Below are positions 47,554 to 60,964 of a DNA stretch of 64,000 bases, in pieces (the first letter of the stretch is position 1; every line of letters begins with the position of its first letter). The stretch covers positions 39,372,001 to 39,436,000 of the forward strand of contig OX485806.1 in the NCBI GenBank assembly GCA_950295325.1, written 5' to 3'. Below the pieces are notes generated by a model. That model was not told the DNA's origin. It ran no database searches and saw nothing but the letters and a program-made list of their open reading frames with translations. This stretch comes from Polytrichum commune. Taxonomy: Eukaryota > Streptophyta > Polytrichopsida > Polytrichales > Polytrichaceae. A program made the translations under genes and the position numbers.

Positions 47554-48800
47554 TTAAGATTCTCGAATACTTGGTGAGTTCAGTATGACCCACAGAACAC
47601 CATGGCTAAGCTGAGTAATGTTATGAAGGCATTGAAACCAACAACATGGACGTTTTAAAGTCACGAACGTGGAACCCATTTCAGGTACTATCTTATATAC
47701 GTTACAGGGAAATTAAACTACCTGCTGCCATTTACAACTCGAAGCTTTCACTTAATTACACGTCTGATCCTTGCCAGTGAGTTCGATGTGCGTGACCATC
47801 CATTTTTCTATTCATTTAAAACCAATTAATCCAAGTAAGGTGAAGTACACCGTGAAAATCTTGCCTGATTTTTGTGTCAGTTTTCGTGTCTCCAGGTTTT
47901 CAGGATAAATTAAGGTGGTCGATGGGCTCTTAAATGGTCACTTTTCCCAACTAGCCCAATCCATGTAGTACAAGGGTATGAAACATGCGATTAAGATGGT
48001 TAGCGAGTATCCAAATCAACGTCATAGCCACTTTCCTCATGATTTTCCGAGTTCATATGAATATCTTATTCATTATCACATTGACGATTATCATGCTCAT
48101 AAAATGGTCATATAGGAGCCCCCTAATTGTGTTGATCATCGAGAAGAAGTCTATGGGCGATGAAAGCAGCTTCTGGCTTCTGGTGAGGCCACGTTGCATG
48201 TGCTTTCTCGACTGTCGGATTTGACCGATGTAACCCTCCTCCCCTAATCTCCTCCGTTCTTGCCACCACTCATCCATTGTGTTGAATTTAGAACGGCTGA
48301 CATATTTTGAGCATGTAGTCCAATCATTTTTAGACACATGTCTTTTTTGATATATGTTCTTGGAGCCGTACCAAATGGCATACCACTCAAACATATAGGT
48401 AGAAAAAGCTAAAACAGCGAATGACCACTATTGGTGCACTAGACTAGGAGCAAAATGATTCTTGTGTGACCCAAAATGGCTAATTATAAAAGAGGTGGCC
48501 CAAAAAGGATGGAGTGATAAGCTAGATTTGAAGCTAAGGAAGTTTCTTTTTGCATGGTCCACATCAACAAAATAATTATACATTGATTAACCTAACAACG
48601 TGCATTCAACAAGCAATTTTGAGTAAGCCTCGATTACAATCTACTAACTTTGTGTGCACAATATTTTGATAACATAGATATTAATCAAAGATTTCACCAC
48701 CACTGATCGATTCATTGTTCTAGAGACTTCATTGAGCAAAATCAAAAGTTGCTTTTTCGTTTAATAGTGTAGGGAAGGGATGGCAAGTCACATTGTATTC
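47554..48800. other. intergenic DNA with one unassigned minus-strand frame
   Basis: A 113-residue minus-strand frame (48394-48053) has a polar first half (FNTMDEWWQERRRLGEEGYI) and a hydrophobic C-terminal part. No family is recognised. It overlaps repeat-D words near 48300, so it may be transposon-derived. An inverted fragment of repeat C lies at 48416-48500. Confidence 0.3.
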
Positions 48801-48818
48801 AACTTGCATACTCCTAGA

Positions 48819-49196
48819 GTAGAGGCACCTATAACCGATCACTTAAGAGATTCTACACCAGACCTGGAGAAGTATAAGGTGATGCAATATTTTGCTATGT
48901 AGGAAGATAGAAATCAAGAGGACTACAAAAAAAAGTTGGTAGTTTTATTTCTTAAATTGAAATTAATGTGAATGTTTGAAGCCAAGTTTGGTTTGAACAT
49001 ATTACCAATGTCTAGAGATTTCCATAATTGCTCATTTGAACTGCTCATTCCTCCTCACTGAGTACTTAAAACCAAGACATGTGTCATGGCATTATTGATA
49101 CTGGCCTAATCAAAATTCAATCCCCACCTTAACAAAATTCTAGTACCCTATAGATTGCCGATGGGGCCCTAATTGGGAATAGGCACCTCTACTACA
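48819..49196 (+). mobile_element. MITE family GTAGAGGCACC, copy 2
   Basis: Left end GTAGAGGCACCTATAACCGATC; right end inverted GTAGAGGTGCCTATTCCC. The interior matches copies 1 and 3. No clear target duplication. Confidence 0.65.
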
Positions 49197-49254
49197 TTTT
49201 TTTCTTGTATTGAAACTTGTTGTCTCATGTGTGTTTGTGATTGTTGTGATCCAG

Positions 49255-49655
49255 AGTAGAGGCACCCATGACCAATCACTTAAGATGTTTTTGTGCCAAC
49301 TATGGAGAAACATAAGGTGGTGCAAAAAAAAATCCATGTAGGAAGATAGAAACCAAGAGGACTGCAAATTATTCAATAATTTTATTCCTTGATTTGAAAT
49401 TACTATGAATTTTCAAAGCCAAAATTTGGTCCGAGCACATTACTACTGTCTAGAGTCTACCATAACCGCTTATTTAAACCGCTCATTCCTCCTCACTTTA
49501 GCACTCAAAACCGGGGACACGTGTCATGACACTATTGGTTTTGGCCTAATCAAAATTAAGTCCCGGACTTATTGAAATTGAATGCCAACCTAATCAAAAT
49601 TGAGGTACCCTATAGATCGCCAATGGGGTCTTGATTGGGAATAGGCGCCTCTACT
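49255..49655 (+). mobile_element. MITE family GTAGAGGCACC, copy 3
   Basis: Left end GTAGAGGCACCCATGACC; right end inverted GTAGAGGCGCCTATTCCC. It lies about 60 bp after copy 2 in the same orientation. Confidence 0.65.
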
Positions 49656-49954
49656 ATAGACCACTTCCATCAATGACCATGGTATGAGGAGGCAAAGATT
49701 GCAATGACAGCCGGGTGTTTGATTTCTATAAGGTTGCACTAGAAGCAAAGATAAAAATAAGTTTTTAATTTTTTTGTGGGTTCATCTAATCAATTGAACT
49801 ACGTGGAGAAAACACACACTACAAGGATCACAAGTTTTTAGCAATGGTTTTGGCCACTTGAGGTAGATTTTAGGTATTCAAATCTATTGGTGTAGTAGAT
49901 TTGGACACCTAAAAATCTACCTTGAAGGCCGAAAACCAGTGCTAATGACATGTG

Positions 49955-50680
49955 AACCCCGAGGGTGGACTCTTTATACCACGTACGAACCAACTATTGG
50001 AAGTCAAAAGGGACTAGAGATGAGAATGCACGAGCAAGAACACGTACACAAAAGGCATATGAACAATGCTTGGAGTGAGACGATCTCATGCTATCCTTGC
50101 TTTGACTTTTGTTGCTTTTCTTTGGTTCATACAAACAATATGGGATAACTTCCATCCCTCTCGGACCATCATTGTGGCCTTATTCTAACCTTATTGTTTA
50201 TCATGCCTCTTCCATTACATTTTTATTGACTATGAGCAATCTAATACTCCACCTTCAACACCAATGTGAGTGTAAGAAGGGGTACTCTTTCATGCATTAA
50301 TGTACATAGTATACATAAGGGAGAGGTTTTTTTATTTTTTTATTTTTTTAATGGCTACTAAGAATATTGAAATAAAGGTAGATGTGCAAAAAGGTGCCCT
50401 TAAGTGTAGAGAAAGAATTGACAATAGATGTGCTCATTTTATCACCTTAGCTTCTATAACATGTGTTTTAGAGTTAGATTATTATGGGTTAAATCTCATG
50501 GATTTGAAAATGCTCAATGATTTTCTCAAGATGTAAGTGGATTTGAATTGTATATGTAATAGAGGCATATTTACTTTGCAATTTCTATTTTAAATATGTA
50601 GTGGAGGCTTTTCTCACATTAGATTGAAAAGCTTAGTCTAAATACACGAGTCCATTTTTTGAGCTACCATTAGTACGTCT
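49955..50680 (+). repeat. dispersed repeat F, copy 2
   Basis: Matches 22195-22790 in its left block (GGGTGGACTCTT), its middle (GTGAGTGTAAGAAGGGGTA) and its right block (TATGTAGTGGAGGC). Reading frames within are unsupported. Confidence 0.55.
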
Positions 50681-52077
50681 ACATTTATTTTCCTCCATAA
50701 ATTTCTTGTATGTAGAGAGTTTTATTCCATAGTCACCCACGCACATCATTTAAGTTTCCAATGAAGAGTTCACTCCTAGGGCCCTGATCCTTGTAGTGAC
50801 CACTTGCAAGTGAGCATGAACTCACATGTAACTTACTAGTTTGGACCCACACCATCCTGGCCCGTTGCACCTAGTTTGGACCTATGCATTTTCTAGGTCA
50901 TCCCCAAACCATCCACTCAACATGATGTTGTCAATAAATGGTCGTTTCGGACCTTTGGAAAGGTGACTACATCAGCACCCAACTACCCTTGCCATAGGTT
51001 GCCAAAACGTATACCGTAGGTTCATAGCTGGTCCGACACTAAATAAGTCAAAAAAAAAGAAGTAAAAAATTTTGGAATATTATTGCATTTTTTGCCGAAT
51101 ATAAAACTAATTATTTTTCAAAATTACCAAAAAGTAAGAAACTTTTACTTCTCACTAGAGTTTTACTTACAATGGAAGCATATGTGAATTTTGAAAGAGA
51201 GAAGGTGCTCCTTTTGTAATCAAGCTCACTTACATTAGTCTACAAAGAATATGGGTTAAGAAGTAGCAAGACTCTAGGTGAGGCTTTTCAAATGTGTTGT
51301 ACACAAATTTTTGGAGTCCAATTGAGCATAGAAGATGAAGTTTTATAGAATTTTGTCCAACTAACAAAAGTTGAGAAATCAATCCTTCTTCCACCTCCAA
51401 CAAGTTTTGTGTCAAAATAAGTCTTTATGCAAAAGATATGGACAAAACATTGCAGCCGTGTAAAGATCAAAAAATTAAAATGCGTTCATAACAGTTTTTT
51501 GGAGCTCATTTGTGCATAGAAGATCAACTTTTTTGGAATTTTGTTGGTCTAAGAAAAGTTTAGAAATCAAGTAATCTTTCACCTCCAACAAATTTTATGT
51601 CATTTGAAGACTCTATGCAAAAGTTATGCGTGTTATAAAAATGAAGTCTAACTCGGTGCTTCACCTCAAAGTTTACATATCCCATATGCATTGTTGAACA
51701 CAACTCCACTCTACTTGCATAAAGCACTGAGCATTCTCAACTCTTCACTCGCATCTTACTTGTCATTCAATGCAAGAGAGATGTACATGATATAAGCTTA
51801 AATAGAAAATTAAACATGAATTTATTCTGAATTTTTTAAAATTAAAAGAGAAAATTGCTGAAAATATGAATATATTTTTTTTAGGTGCTGGACCTACTTT
51901 TTGAACTTTAATTAATTATTCGGCTAACATGTGTCGAACCAGCTATGAACCTACGGTAAAAGATGATAATTGTCTATAGAGTGGAAGAAATGACTCCCAA
52001 GTAGGTCAGTGGGCACAACACTGAAAAGCTTGAAGAATGGAAGGCAGTTGTGTGCACACACACACACACACACACAC
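50681..52077. other. intergenic DNA, no gene seen
   Basis: 51230-51600 holds two similar halves (AATTTTGT..CTAA.AAAAGTT..GAAATCAA), an old local duplication. No coding segment is recognised. A (CA)n run is at about 52055-52078. Confidence 0.35.
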
Positions 52078-52114
52078 AAGAAGGTGGTTATATATATATA
52101 TAAACCACCTTCTT
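52078..52114. repeat. perfect palindrome with (TA)n core
   Basis: Arms AAGAAGGTGGTT and AACCACCTTCTT around a (TA)n core, directly after a (CA)n run. It is cruciform-prone. Confidence 0.8.
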
Positions 52115-53328
52115 CAAGAGGACTTCATCTTTGCATTTTTTGTGCAATCACAAGTTTGCGTTTGAGCCATGTGCCTAAGGAATACGTCAATTTGTCATGA
52201 CATGGATCCATTGGTTTTTTTTTTTTTTCCTTTTGATTTTTTTCTTTCATGGGAGAGTGGTACTTATGCAAGTGAATCAAGTTCCAATATATGGGTCATG
52301 GACGCTTGGTAATTAATAATTACCTATCTTACCCCCTTTTTCCTCATGCTATAGAAACATGAAGAACTTATATCCATAAGGTAGACGTGTGTTAATCCAA
52401 CATAGAAACAACATGAACACCTATATTTAAGCGGTATGTGATTAGGTGTGGGTCTAAAAGAGATTGGACTAAGTGCTCAAAATAAGCTAACCACTCTAGG
52501 CTTGTAGTCCACATGATCACATGATTCACTTCTAAATCTCCTCCTCTTCCATAGAGAACATTTTTGCTTTTTACTCTTACTTTGGTTTCTTTATCACATG
52601 ATCATGTTGCTATCAATCTTAGTTTTTGCTTACTCATCTCCTTAGGCACGCATTCATATCGACTCACAACTTCAATCAACCTCTCTTAATCTCCAATCTT
52701 CTCACACTCACAATCCAACTTACTCATCATTCCAATTCAATCAAATGCTCAGGGGGGAGGTGTCACCCCCTTGTATTTACTGGGAACGCATGAGAACACA
52801 AGGTGTTTTTAGGGAGGTATTATATTTGACAAGGTAAATATTGTGGACCCTACTATTATGTAATTTCTAACATTCATTGTTTTTTGAGGACACTATGAGT
52901 AGGATAACTTGGCATTTGTTCTTCTTTTACATGCGCATATAGAAATTAGAAATTATAGTTTTTGTTGATATCATGCAATATTCAACAATCAAACATACAA
53001 GATCATAATTCACATATCAACACAACATGCACATAATTTAGCTTCTTAGTATGTACTCTACTCATTCAAAACATACACACATAGAAATGATGATAAATTT
53101 CTTGTGTTTAAAAACACATTCAAATGCTTTCAAAATTTGTGTTTAAAAACACTAACCCATACATTCATGTAGCATTAGAACACAACCAACCAACACAAAC
53201 CACATAGTTTGTTTAGGGTTTGCATATTCAGTTTTGAAGCAATTTGTGTCATTGTTCAAGTTCAAGTGGTTATGACAACTGAGTATACAACATCCAACTC
53301 TTTGTGCTCAAGTCTCCACCCACAAATT
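52115..53328. other. intergenic DNA with repeat D, no gene seen
   Basis: 52375-52520 is repeat D. Otherwise AT-rich with no recognised feature. Confidence 0.4.
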
Positions 53329-53909
53329 CTAGTCCGAAGACCTCAACAACCATTGGTGAACCTCCAAGGTTATTACTTTCATATCCTTCCTAAATTTCTC
53401 TACGGCTAGCAAATATCTAGCCATAACCTCGGCACTTACCAACGTGGACTTTAGGACAAATGCCACATGGTTAGTGTTCTCACCACAAACTCTAGAACCA
53501 ACATAGGGAGGCAATGGTTTTTTCAGAGTCATCAAGGGGAGGAAGATCTTGGATTTGAGCCTCCTCTACTATGCACTCTAGAGTTTGTTGGGACTCAAAA
53601 ACAAAATCTAGGTGAACCACACGCATGTGCTTTCTAGATTCAAGGTTGGGTTCAATTAGTGGTAGATCATCATTGAAGCTCTGTATATGAAGAAACTCTA
53701 TTGGAGTCCCTAAAGCTTGTAGTTTATCCTGCATCTACTATCAACATCAAATAATTGAAAGGGTTATCTACAATAGAAATACCTTCAAGTAATGGTCTAA
53801 GTTTGGCATATGTCTCACCTTTAGCACACTTGGAAGGTCCAATAAGTTTTGGACTAGCATTGGAATTGGCAAGTGAGAACAATTTCAACTTTAAAGACAT
53901 TACAAACAT
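53329..53909 (-). pseudogene. coding relic paired with 40962-41510, unknown family
   Basis: Minus-strand frames encode SQQTLECIVEEAQIQD, PLDDS, PPYVGSRVCG, KSTLVSAEVMARYLLA and KVITLE, parallel to the 41 kb relic. A one-base shift in an A run near 53520 separates the two frames. A further 61-residue frame at 53909-53724 lies just upstream in the reading direction. Decayed, probably transposon-borne. Confidence 0.45.
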
Positions 53910-55672
53910 GGTTTGTGACCAATGACCTCACAAGAACCCTAAACCTTGAGTCGCTCGCATGAATGCCTCCTACTGACATCGTCCCCCTCCTTTGCATTGA
54001 CAACTAGATCCAAAAAATATGAGAAATCACAATGTAATCAAAACCCCCATCTATAAGCATACAAAGAACTAAAATGAAGAAAGATGAATCTTGAGATGGG
54101 TACACCTTACGAGTGCGACTATTTGCATGCGCCAACTCCTAAACCTTGATCAATGAATCATCAACATTCGCCAAGTTCGGAAGAAGGTAAGATTTTGCAT
54201 GGACATCAAAACTTCGGAGAGCTCCTACAAACCCTAACTGGGAACTCACAAAGCCAAACAAAATGCCCAAACCCGTCACAACCCCTTCCCGCATCTAACA
54301 TGACGGATTACATGCAACTACAAAGATACATCCTAGAGATGTCATCCAATGGTACTCATCCATAGTGTGGGGCCCTAACATATATTATTTTAAATTCTCA
54401 CTTTGCTAAACCCTATGATATGTTAGTTTTAGAATTTCTATAACATGATCGATTTGTAAACATTGTAACTCATTTATACCATGGAGTTCAATATATGACT
54501 TGGTTTTTGTTGCAAGTACATGTTTTATAGTTTGTAGGTAGCAACTTTAAAGTGGATCTGATATTTGTTCTCGTGTAGTTTTCTAAAATATGGGAGTGAC
54601 CTCCCCAAGATCAAATATAACTCAATTGCAAGATAACCACTCACATTTCCATGCCCCAAGAATATAGTTTAGCTAGATGTCGACAACTTCTATATAGAAT
54701 AGTTTTCTCATAATAATTTTTAACAATAAGTTCAACAATAAGTTTTCTCAAAAAGCTACAATCCCACAATTCATGTGGTGATTGCTAATTGTTTGTTGAA
54801 TATAGTTTAACTATTGACCTCGCACAACCTATAAGCAAAGGGAGACAAGACTATAAGTTTAACAATGCGCTCTAAATGTTCAAATAGTGCATGTCTTCCT
54901 TTGCCTCACCATGCCTCCTTATGGCGAGAGAGGATGATGACAATTCTAACCAACTAGTTAGAACCCATAGTTATAGTTCTAACTGCTTAATTCAGTCCAT
55001 ACTTCACTGCTTTCATCCATCTAAATACAATTCCCATCAAAATGCGATTGAAACACCATTGCAATGCATACAATGAAACTATTAACCTCAAAATGTAGTA
55101 CACACCATTTCATGAGCACAATAATCTTCACTTCCACATTGAATAAGATATTTGTATGAGCTCCAGAAGTATGAGGCAAATGGCTAGTACGGGCACGATT
55201 TGGATTTGCTCATTATTCTCAACTAATGGCGTGTTTCATATCTATGAGAAGTGGGTGCAAAGAGAAAAGTATCGGAGTAAAGGTGATGTTCCATGTAGGC
55301 CGCTTGTTGTTGTATTCTAGATAATAAAGGGTTGGAGGTGTTCACATGTAGTGAAGCACGAGCCGCCATCCAACCACATTATGGTGGCTTGCTAGACTAT
55401 GCAAGGCCGTGGGCATGGGCCGCTAGACTTCCATGCACCCAATAAATAATCTTTAACTTACAAATGTTAGTCACTGAAGAATTAAGATTGGTTGAAGACT
55501 CAAGGAAGCCAGTGATGGTCTAGAACTCCATCCTTGGTATCTGAGAAGATGGAAGTAGCTAGTTGGCACATACGAACCCTACCCCACCAGAACCCCTCTA
55601 CATTTGGGCCCATTTGTCCTTATTTACACTAGAATCTGGTGGGCAAGCGGCCCACATGGAAACTCATCCTAA
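53910..55672. other. intergenic DNA, one unassigned frame
   Basis: A 70-residue plus-strand frame at 54153-54365 is polar and Ser/Gln/Pro-rich with no known motif. 55135-55270 contains repeat-D words. No intact gene. Confidence 0.35.
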
Positions 55673-56173
55673 GGGCCACTTCACACACGAGCCAAGAGCC
55701 GTGACCATGAAATTGTGAGAACCCAAAAGAAAGTGTCCAAGGGCCGTCCCAAGGCACTTCCAAAATCATGTAGTGTGGTCGCAAACCCTCAAGTGTAGTG
55801 TGAAGTCTTATGTGACCGGGCCCTCGACCAAATGCTATTTCAATAAATTTCTATTCATGCAGGTCCTCACACATGATAAAAATAGAATAAGCCAACAAGT
55901 GTAAGTATTTCAAATTGCCATGGTCTCCCGATTTTGTGTTAGGCCTACCTCCAAGAGGTGGTTTTTGAAAATAATCCAAGTGACCATGAAGCATGATCCA
56001 TTTGATGGCATATAGGACTCCATGTAGACTTTACATCCATCTTACATTCACTTACTCCATTGGTCCCTCAAGCGTAGTGTGAAGCGAACTTGGACCGGCT
56101 CCGCCTTTTCCACCAATGAGAGTGCTTGAAGTGTAATGGTCACGGGCTCTCAGTCTCGTGGGTGAAGTGGCCC
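55673..56173 (-). mobile_element. PIF/Harbinger-type MITE, copy 4
   Basis: A 501-bp element with ends GGGCCACTTCACACACGAG and (inverted) GGGCCACTTCACCCACGAG. TAA is duplicated at 55670-55672 and 56174-56176. The ends are the best matched of the four copies. Confidence 0.9.
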
Positions 56174-57870
56174 TAATCGTATATCATGTCCAAGCTTACC
56201 TCATTGTGAACCCATTTGAACTTGAAGATTTCAAATCCAATCATTGACAATGGGAAAAAAAGGCGCATTAATTCAAGATGCAAGATATTGTTAAGAATTC
56301 ATCATCCTTTGAAGTCAAACATCAAAGTCATGGTGAACTCGGTGTCCACGTACTTTTGGTCCTGATTGCTTGTTTGTTGTGAGTTGACTATTTCCGACAG
56401 ATAACTTGTTAATGTCTTACAAGAAAGACTTCAGACCTTGGACAAATGCCAAAATAACTATAGTGAACTAGACCCTTTTTTTAATACATTTTAGGGAACA
56501 ACTGTAGTTAATTAGAAAATCTTCAAACCAATTTGAAGAACAAGTATAATTAATGAGAAAAATTTCAGACAACTGTAACTTGAGGTTCCCAAAATTTGTA
56601 AGGAGTCAATTGGCGAGTTATTTCATTTATCTCAAGAAATGAAATGAATTATATTATAATAAAATTTTAAAGAGACTTTATGTTAGAATCAATGCTTGTC
56701 ATCCATCCCAAGAAGGAATAGAACCCACCGTTCCTTGCAACAATTAAACCCATTATACTTTGAGTCACTTATAGATGATGAGGTCGTATTCATTGGGTGT
56801 TGATTGAGTCCGAGTCACAAATAAAATTAGGTCTCAAATTTTTTAAATGAATAAAAGAAAAAGAAAAGATCTAGATGCTTTTATATGTCTTGGTACTACA
56901 CTCCAGGTTGTGCTCAACTTTAGTTAACTAGATATAACTATAGTTAACTAGATTTTTTGGGTAGATTGAAATTAAAACAATTATAGTTAACTAATAGTTG
57001 AATTAGTTGGTTAGTTGTCCAAGGTTTGAAAGACTAATAATTTATTCCAACCCCTTTCATAAAATAAAATATCAAAAATAGCTAAACATCGGTGTGGCAT
57101 TGACACCCGAGTCACATGATTGGGAGCCCGTTTCTCTTTCCCGTGATCATGTGTTCCCAAGCTTCACAGTAAAGAGAGTTTCTTCCTTTCGGAGGGTGGG
57201 CTCTTTGATTTCCTTTCAAACAATTTTACTCAAGTTTATGAGTCCTTCTTAGTGAGGTAATTAAATTCAACTTTGGAACCGAATCTTTTGTACTCTCATG
57301 AATGATTCTTCAAATCGTGTCATTACAAATTTATATAGATTCATCCAACTCTAGATTCAAACATTGGCTCCAAGTCTTGTATTGTATTTATTTGTGCAAT
57401 CAGGTTGCCTTCGCGAATAGGTTGTCTCTTTACCCATGCAAATTACCTTACAACCTAATTGCACATACCAATGTATTTGGTTGTTGGATATGCCATAGCA
57501 ATTGTCCTCTCCCCTTCAATTGGAACTACATGTGGCTTGGTCAGGTGGGAGAGAGGGAATTATCGCATACAACCATACCTCTCATTCATCCAACATAAAA
57601 GTCTTGATCTAGTTTACAATCCAAAATTTATTATTTTTAGTTTATTTTATATGAGAAGTAGGTTTAGCTAGAGACCTTAAATTAGTCTAATCCAAGTCAT
57701 TTAGGATGAATCGGCCACAAACCTATACGGGGTCAAGTTTTATGTTGGATGGATGAGAGTCTCTCTCTCTCTCTCTCTCATGTGGTGGGACTACTCAAAC
57801 TAAATTTAAAGTCAAATAAAATGAGCTAATCTTGGTGAAAGATTGGTTTTCCATAATTTTGGCCACGTGA
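56174..57870. other. intergenic DNA, no gene seen
   Basis: 56440-57040 repeats the word TATAGTTAACTA. A short (CT)n run lies near 57762-57779. The frame at 57302-57598 has no motif. Confidence 0.35.
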
Positions 57871-57874
57871 CTCA

Positions 57875-58345
57875 GGGCCACTTCACACTATGGCCGAAGG
57901 TCAAGAGGCTGTCGATTTCCACCGATTCGATTGCAAGAAACCAAGAATTCGGCCTCTTGACCCTTCACACTTGAGGCCAAAGTCCAAAGGCCGACAAACT
58001 TTAAAATGCTTACATGGCAATACTTTTTGACCAAGGCGACGAACTCTCCAAGGAAGTTTGGTTCAGACATGAATGGAACCCAAACTATGGTTGAGAGGTT
58101 GTCGATATTTTTTTCATAAAAAAATAAAAAACCGTCAAGATCTTGATTGTTAGATTGGAGGGGTTGTTTTGGGCAAGGAATCAAGTGGAATGCTCCTTCT
58201 TCCTTTGGACTTTGGGCTTGGCCTTTGGAAGCTTCACACTATGCCCGGCTGAAGACTCCAATTCCTATATTAATTAGTTACTTTCACCCCATTTCATTGG
58301 ACTCTCAACAAAGTTTTGGCCATTCAATCCCACATCCTCTTGACT
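57875..58345. mobile_element. probable degenerate MITE related to the Harbinger family
   Basis: Begins GGGCCACTTCACACTATGGCC and ends near GACGGCCCTAAA, with internal inverted blocks (GGTCAAGAGGC / GGCCTCTTGACC). No matching target duplication, so borders are uncertain. The 98-residue minus-strand frame inside follows the repeat and has no motif. Confidence 0.4.
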
Positions 58346-60960
58346 TGGACGGCCCTAAAATTCACCAAAGAAATAAGCCATATTGAGCATTGCCTTCAAT
58401 AACCTAGTTGGTAGCCTATAATCATGCTCTTTCAATTGCTAAGGAGGGCCTACCTAACTTAGTATGTATAAATGAAAGGGGAACTCGATCCCTTCCTTGA
58501 ATAATATTATGGTATGAGATGCAACTTGTAGTAGGAAATAAGATTCTAAATAACACAATTACTGAGTGTGTTGTTTTGGATCATGATCGTGTCAATTTTA
58601 AACCGTGTTTTAAAATCCCCCCTTTGCTAAATTGAATGTGGGCCACTTAGTTTAGTCTATTTTCACACTGACAACATTGGTACCAATATTGTGGGTGCGC
58701 ACTATTCACCAAGTTCCCAAAAGATTGAACATCAAAGTTTCACATGTTGTAGGCTACAATATGGTATGTGTTTGAAAAGAATGTGCATTTGAAAGACTTC
58801 CAACCATACTAGGGTCTTGAGGTGGGCACATATCACAAGGGCAAATCAAGTGTAACTAGGGTTACTTTCGTAAAGGAAGATGTATAGTGATTGGTGTACC
58901 ACACTATAGGGTTGCCTAAGGTAAGTCACACCATACATATGCTCACACTATTTATTATAATCGGTGTAATGAGGAGACCTTTAACCACTACCAACCATGG
59001 AGGTACAAACACTCAAAGATTTATTATGGATTTCTATTTGTAGACATAATATGAATTTCATATAGCTTAAAAATATGTAGTGTGGATTTTTGTTCACATA
59101 AATGAAGTTGAGATTATGATGATAATTATAAATATTTAATGAGGATTTTTATTTAGAAACTTATCTTAAATTTTGATTCCCCTAAAATTCTTTGGGTCTG
59201 ATATTGTTTGGATTTTATCAAGTCAATATAATTGCTTGCTTCCCTTAGGGTCCAACTGCACGACCTAGTTAAGAGAATTAGCTAACTAACAAAAAAAATG
59301 AAGATTAGCTAACAAAAATTCTAGATGACTAAAACCATGGTTGCACCACCTGCTTAGGAGAATTAGGTAACAATTGAGTTAGTGAGAATCAACTAACTCA
59401 TAAGCTAGCTAGTTGGTCGCATGCTTGCACATCCCAATCACCACTAAGCAAAAGTTAGCCAACTTAAGAAAGAAGTTAAGGTTGACCTACTGAAGATTGG
59501 CTCAACTTGCCTAAGTTGAACATGACTAATTATAATATATTATAGCTTATGGCCCACATCGATTTAATTTTATTATAATAAAAATAAAATTCATATTAGT
59601 GTCTAAGTTTGAATATTGAAAAGAATAAACGGGGGAAAAGACCACAAGAAAGTGAGGAAACTCATTGTAATCTAAAGCCCCGTGCTAGCAGAGATTTTTT
59701 GCGATAAAATGTTGTAGGATGTTGTCGAAAAGCGCCGAACAATCGATAGGTGAAGTCCACACTACGTGATTTGTGAGGACCGCAAACCCTAACTAAGTTG
59801 AAGTTTATCTAACTTAGGGTTCAAGATCGGATCACTACATTCGTTAATTGGAAACTTTGGAAAGTCTCAAAATAAACTTTACTCATAATTTGGGATGTAA
59901 TATTGTGAACGTGGGGAACATTGGTAATGAACTTTCTACATATTCATGCATGAGGAGTATATATATTTTTAAATATAATAAGAATCTATATCATAATCAA
60001 AACATACACTAAACACGATATCAAACTTGAAGTCCTTGATTAGTCTCCAAATCATGAAAAAGTCTCCAATTAACGAAAATAGTGATATCGAGCATCGACA
60101 ACCAAGAGGAAAAGGGACTTCATTGGACAACAAACAAGTGACAAGTGACGTGGCCACCTCAGAGGGTGGCATTTTCGGAAAGGACTATAAGCCTCCTCCT
60201 CAATGAAATATTAACTATGGTTTATCATTGAAGTATTATTTTAGTGTTAAAAAATATATGTGTTGAATCTTCAGGATGATGCAAGAAATAGTGTGAACCT
60301 CATCATAGCGGAACAATGAAGAGCTGGAAAAAATGAGAGGTGGGCACTTAAGGAAAAACTTGGATAATCATTTGTAAAAAGTCAGTTAGCATTAGGTGAC
60401 TAATGGGCTACAATTTCTTTACGAAAACATGCCCCGAAGTTAACTAACTTATAGTTTGAGAACTTTTATTTAAAGCCTTGATTTTAACTAGGTTGTGCAT
60501 CTGTGAGGTAGATTAGCTCTCATATAGGTAAGCTACCTAATATGTTAGCTAATACTCTCAACCAAGCATTGCAGGCCCAATGTAACTCAATCTGAGAAGT
60601 CCCCTACCCCTCATATTTGAGCATGCCATTTATAAACTTTAGAGATTTTTTTTTTGAAAAGGTGTTTGATAAGAATGGTGTACGTGCAACTTATTTAGTA
60701 TTACCTACACATTTCAAACCTAGTAATGTGGATTCAAATGTAGCATGGGTAAAAATACTTTGGCTTATTGTATTTTGTGTGTGGGTTGAAAATTAAGATA
60801 GCTTACAGGTTAACAAAATACTAATGCTCAATTATAAAATGAGAAAATGCTACAATATGTTGATATTTGGGTATTAGTTCGACGTTATATTTTCCAACCC
60901 ATAGTAATTCATGATTTGCTTAAAACAATGATCCAAATTTATATTTTTGATAATTATTAT
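58346..60960. other. intergenic DNA, no gene seen
   Basis: 59250-59520 and 60400-60580 share GCTAACT/AGTTAGCTAA words, perhaps an old repeat. No coding region is recognised. Confidence 0.35.
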
Positions 60961-60964
60961 GGTA

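Noticed and set aside
46228-50800. Long CACTA element between CACTACAAGAAT near 46228 and CTTGTAGTG near 50792
   Set aside because: The flanking trinucleotides do not match and no CACTA transposase blocks lie between. The region instead holds several unrelated MITEs.
57888-58184. 98-residue minus-strand frame
   Set aside because: Sits within an inverted-repeat element and shows no protein motif.
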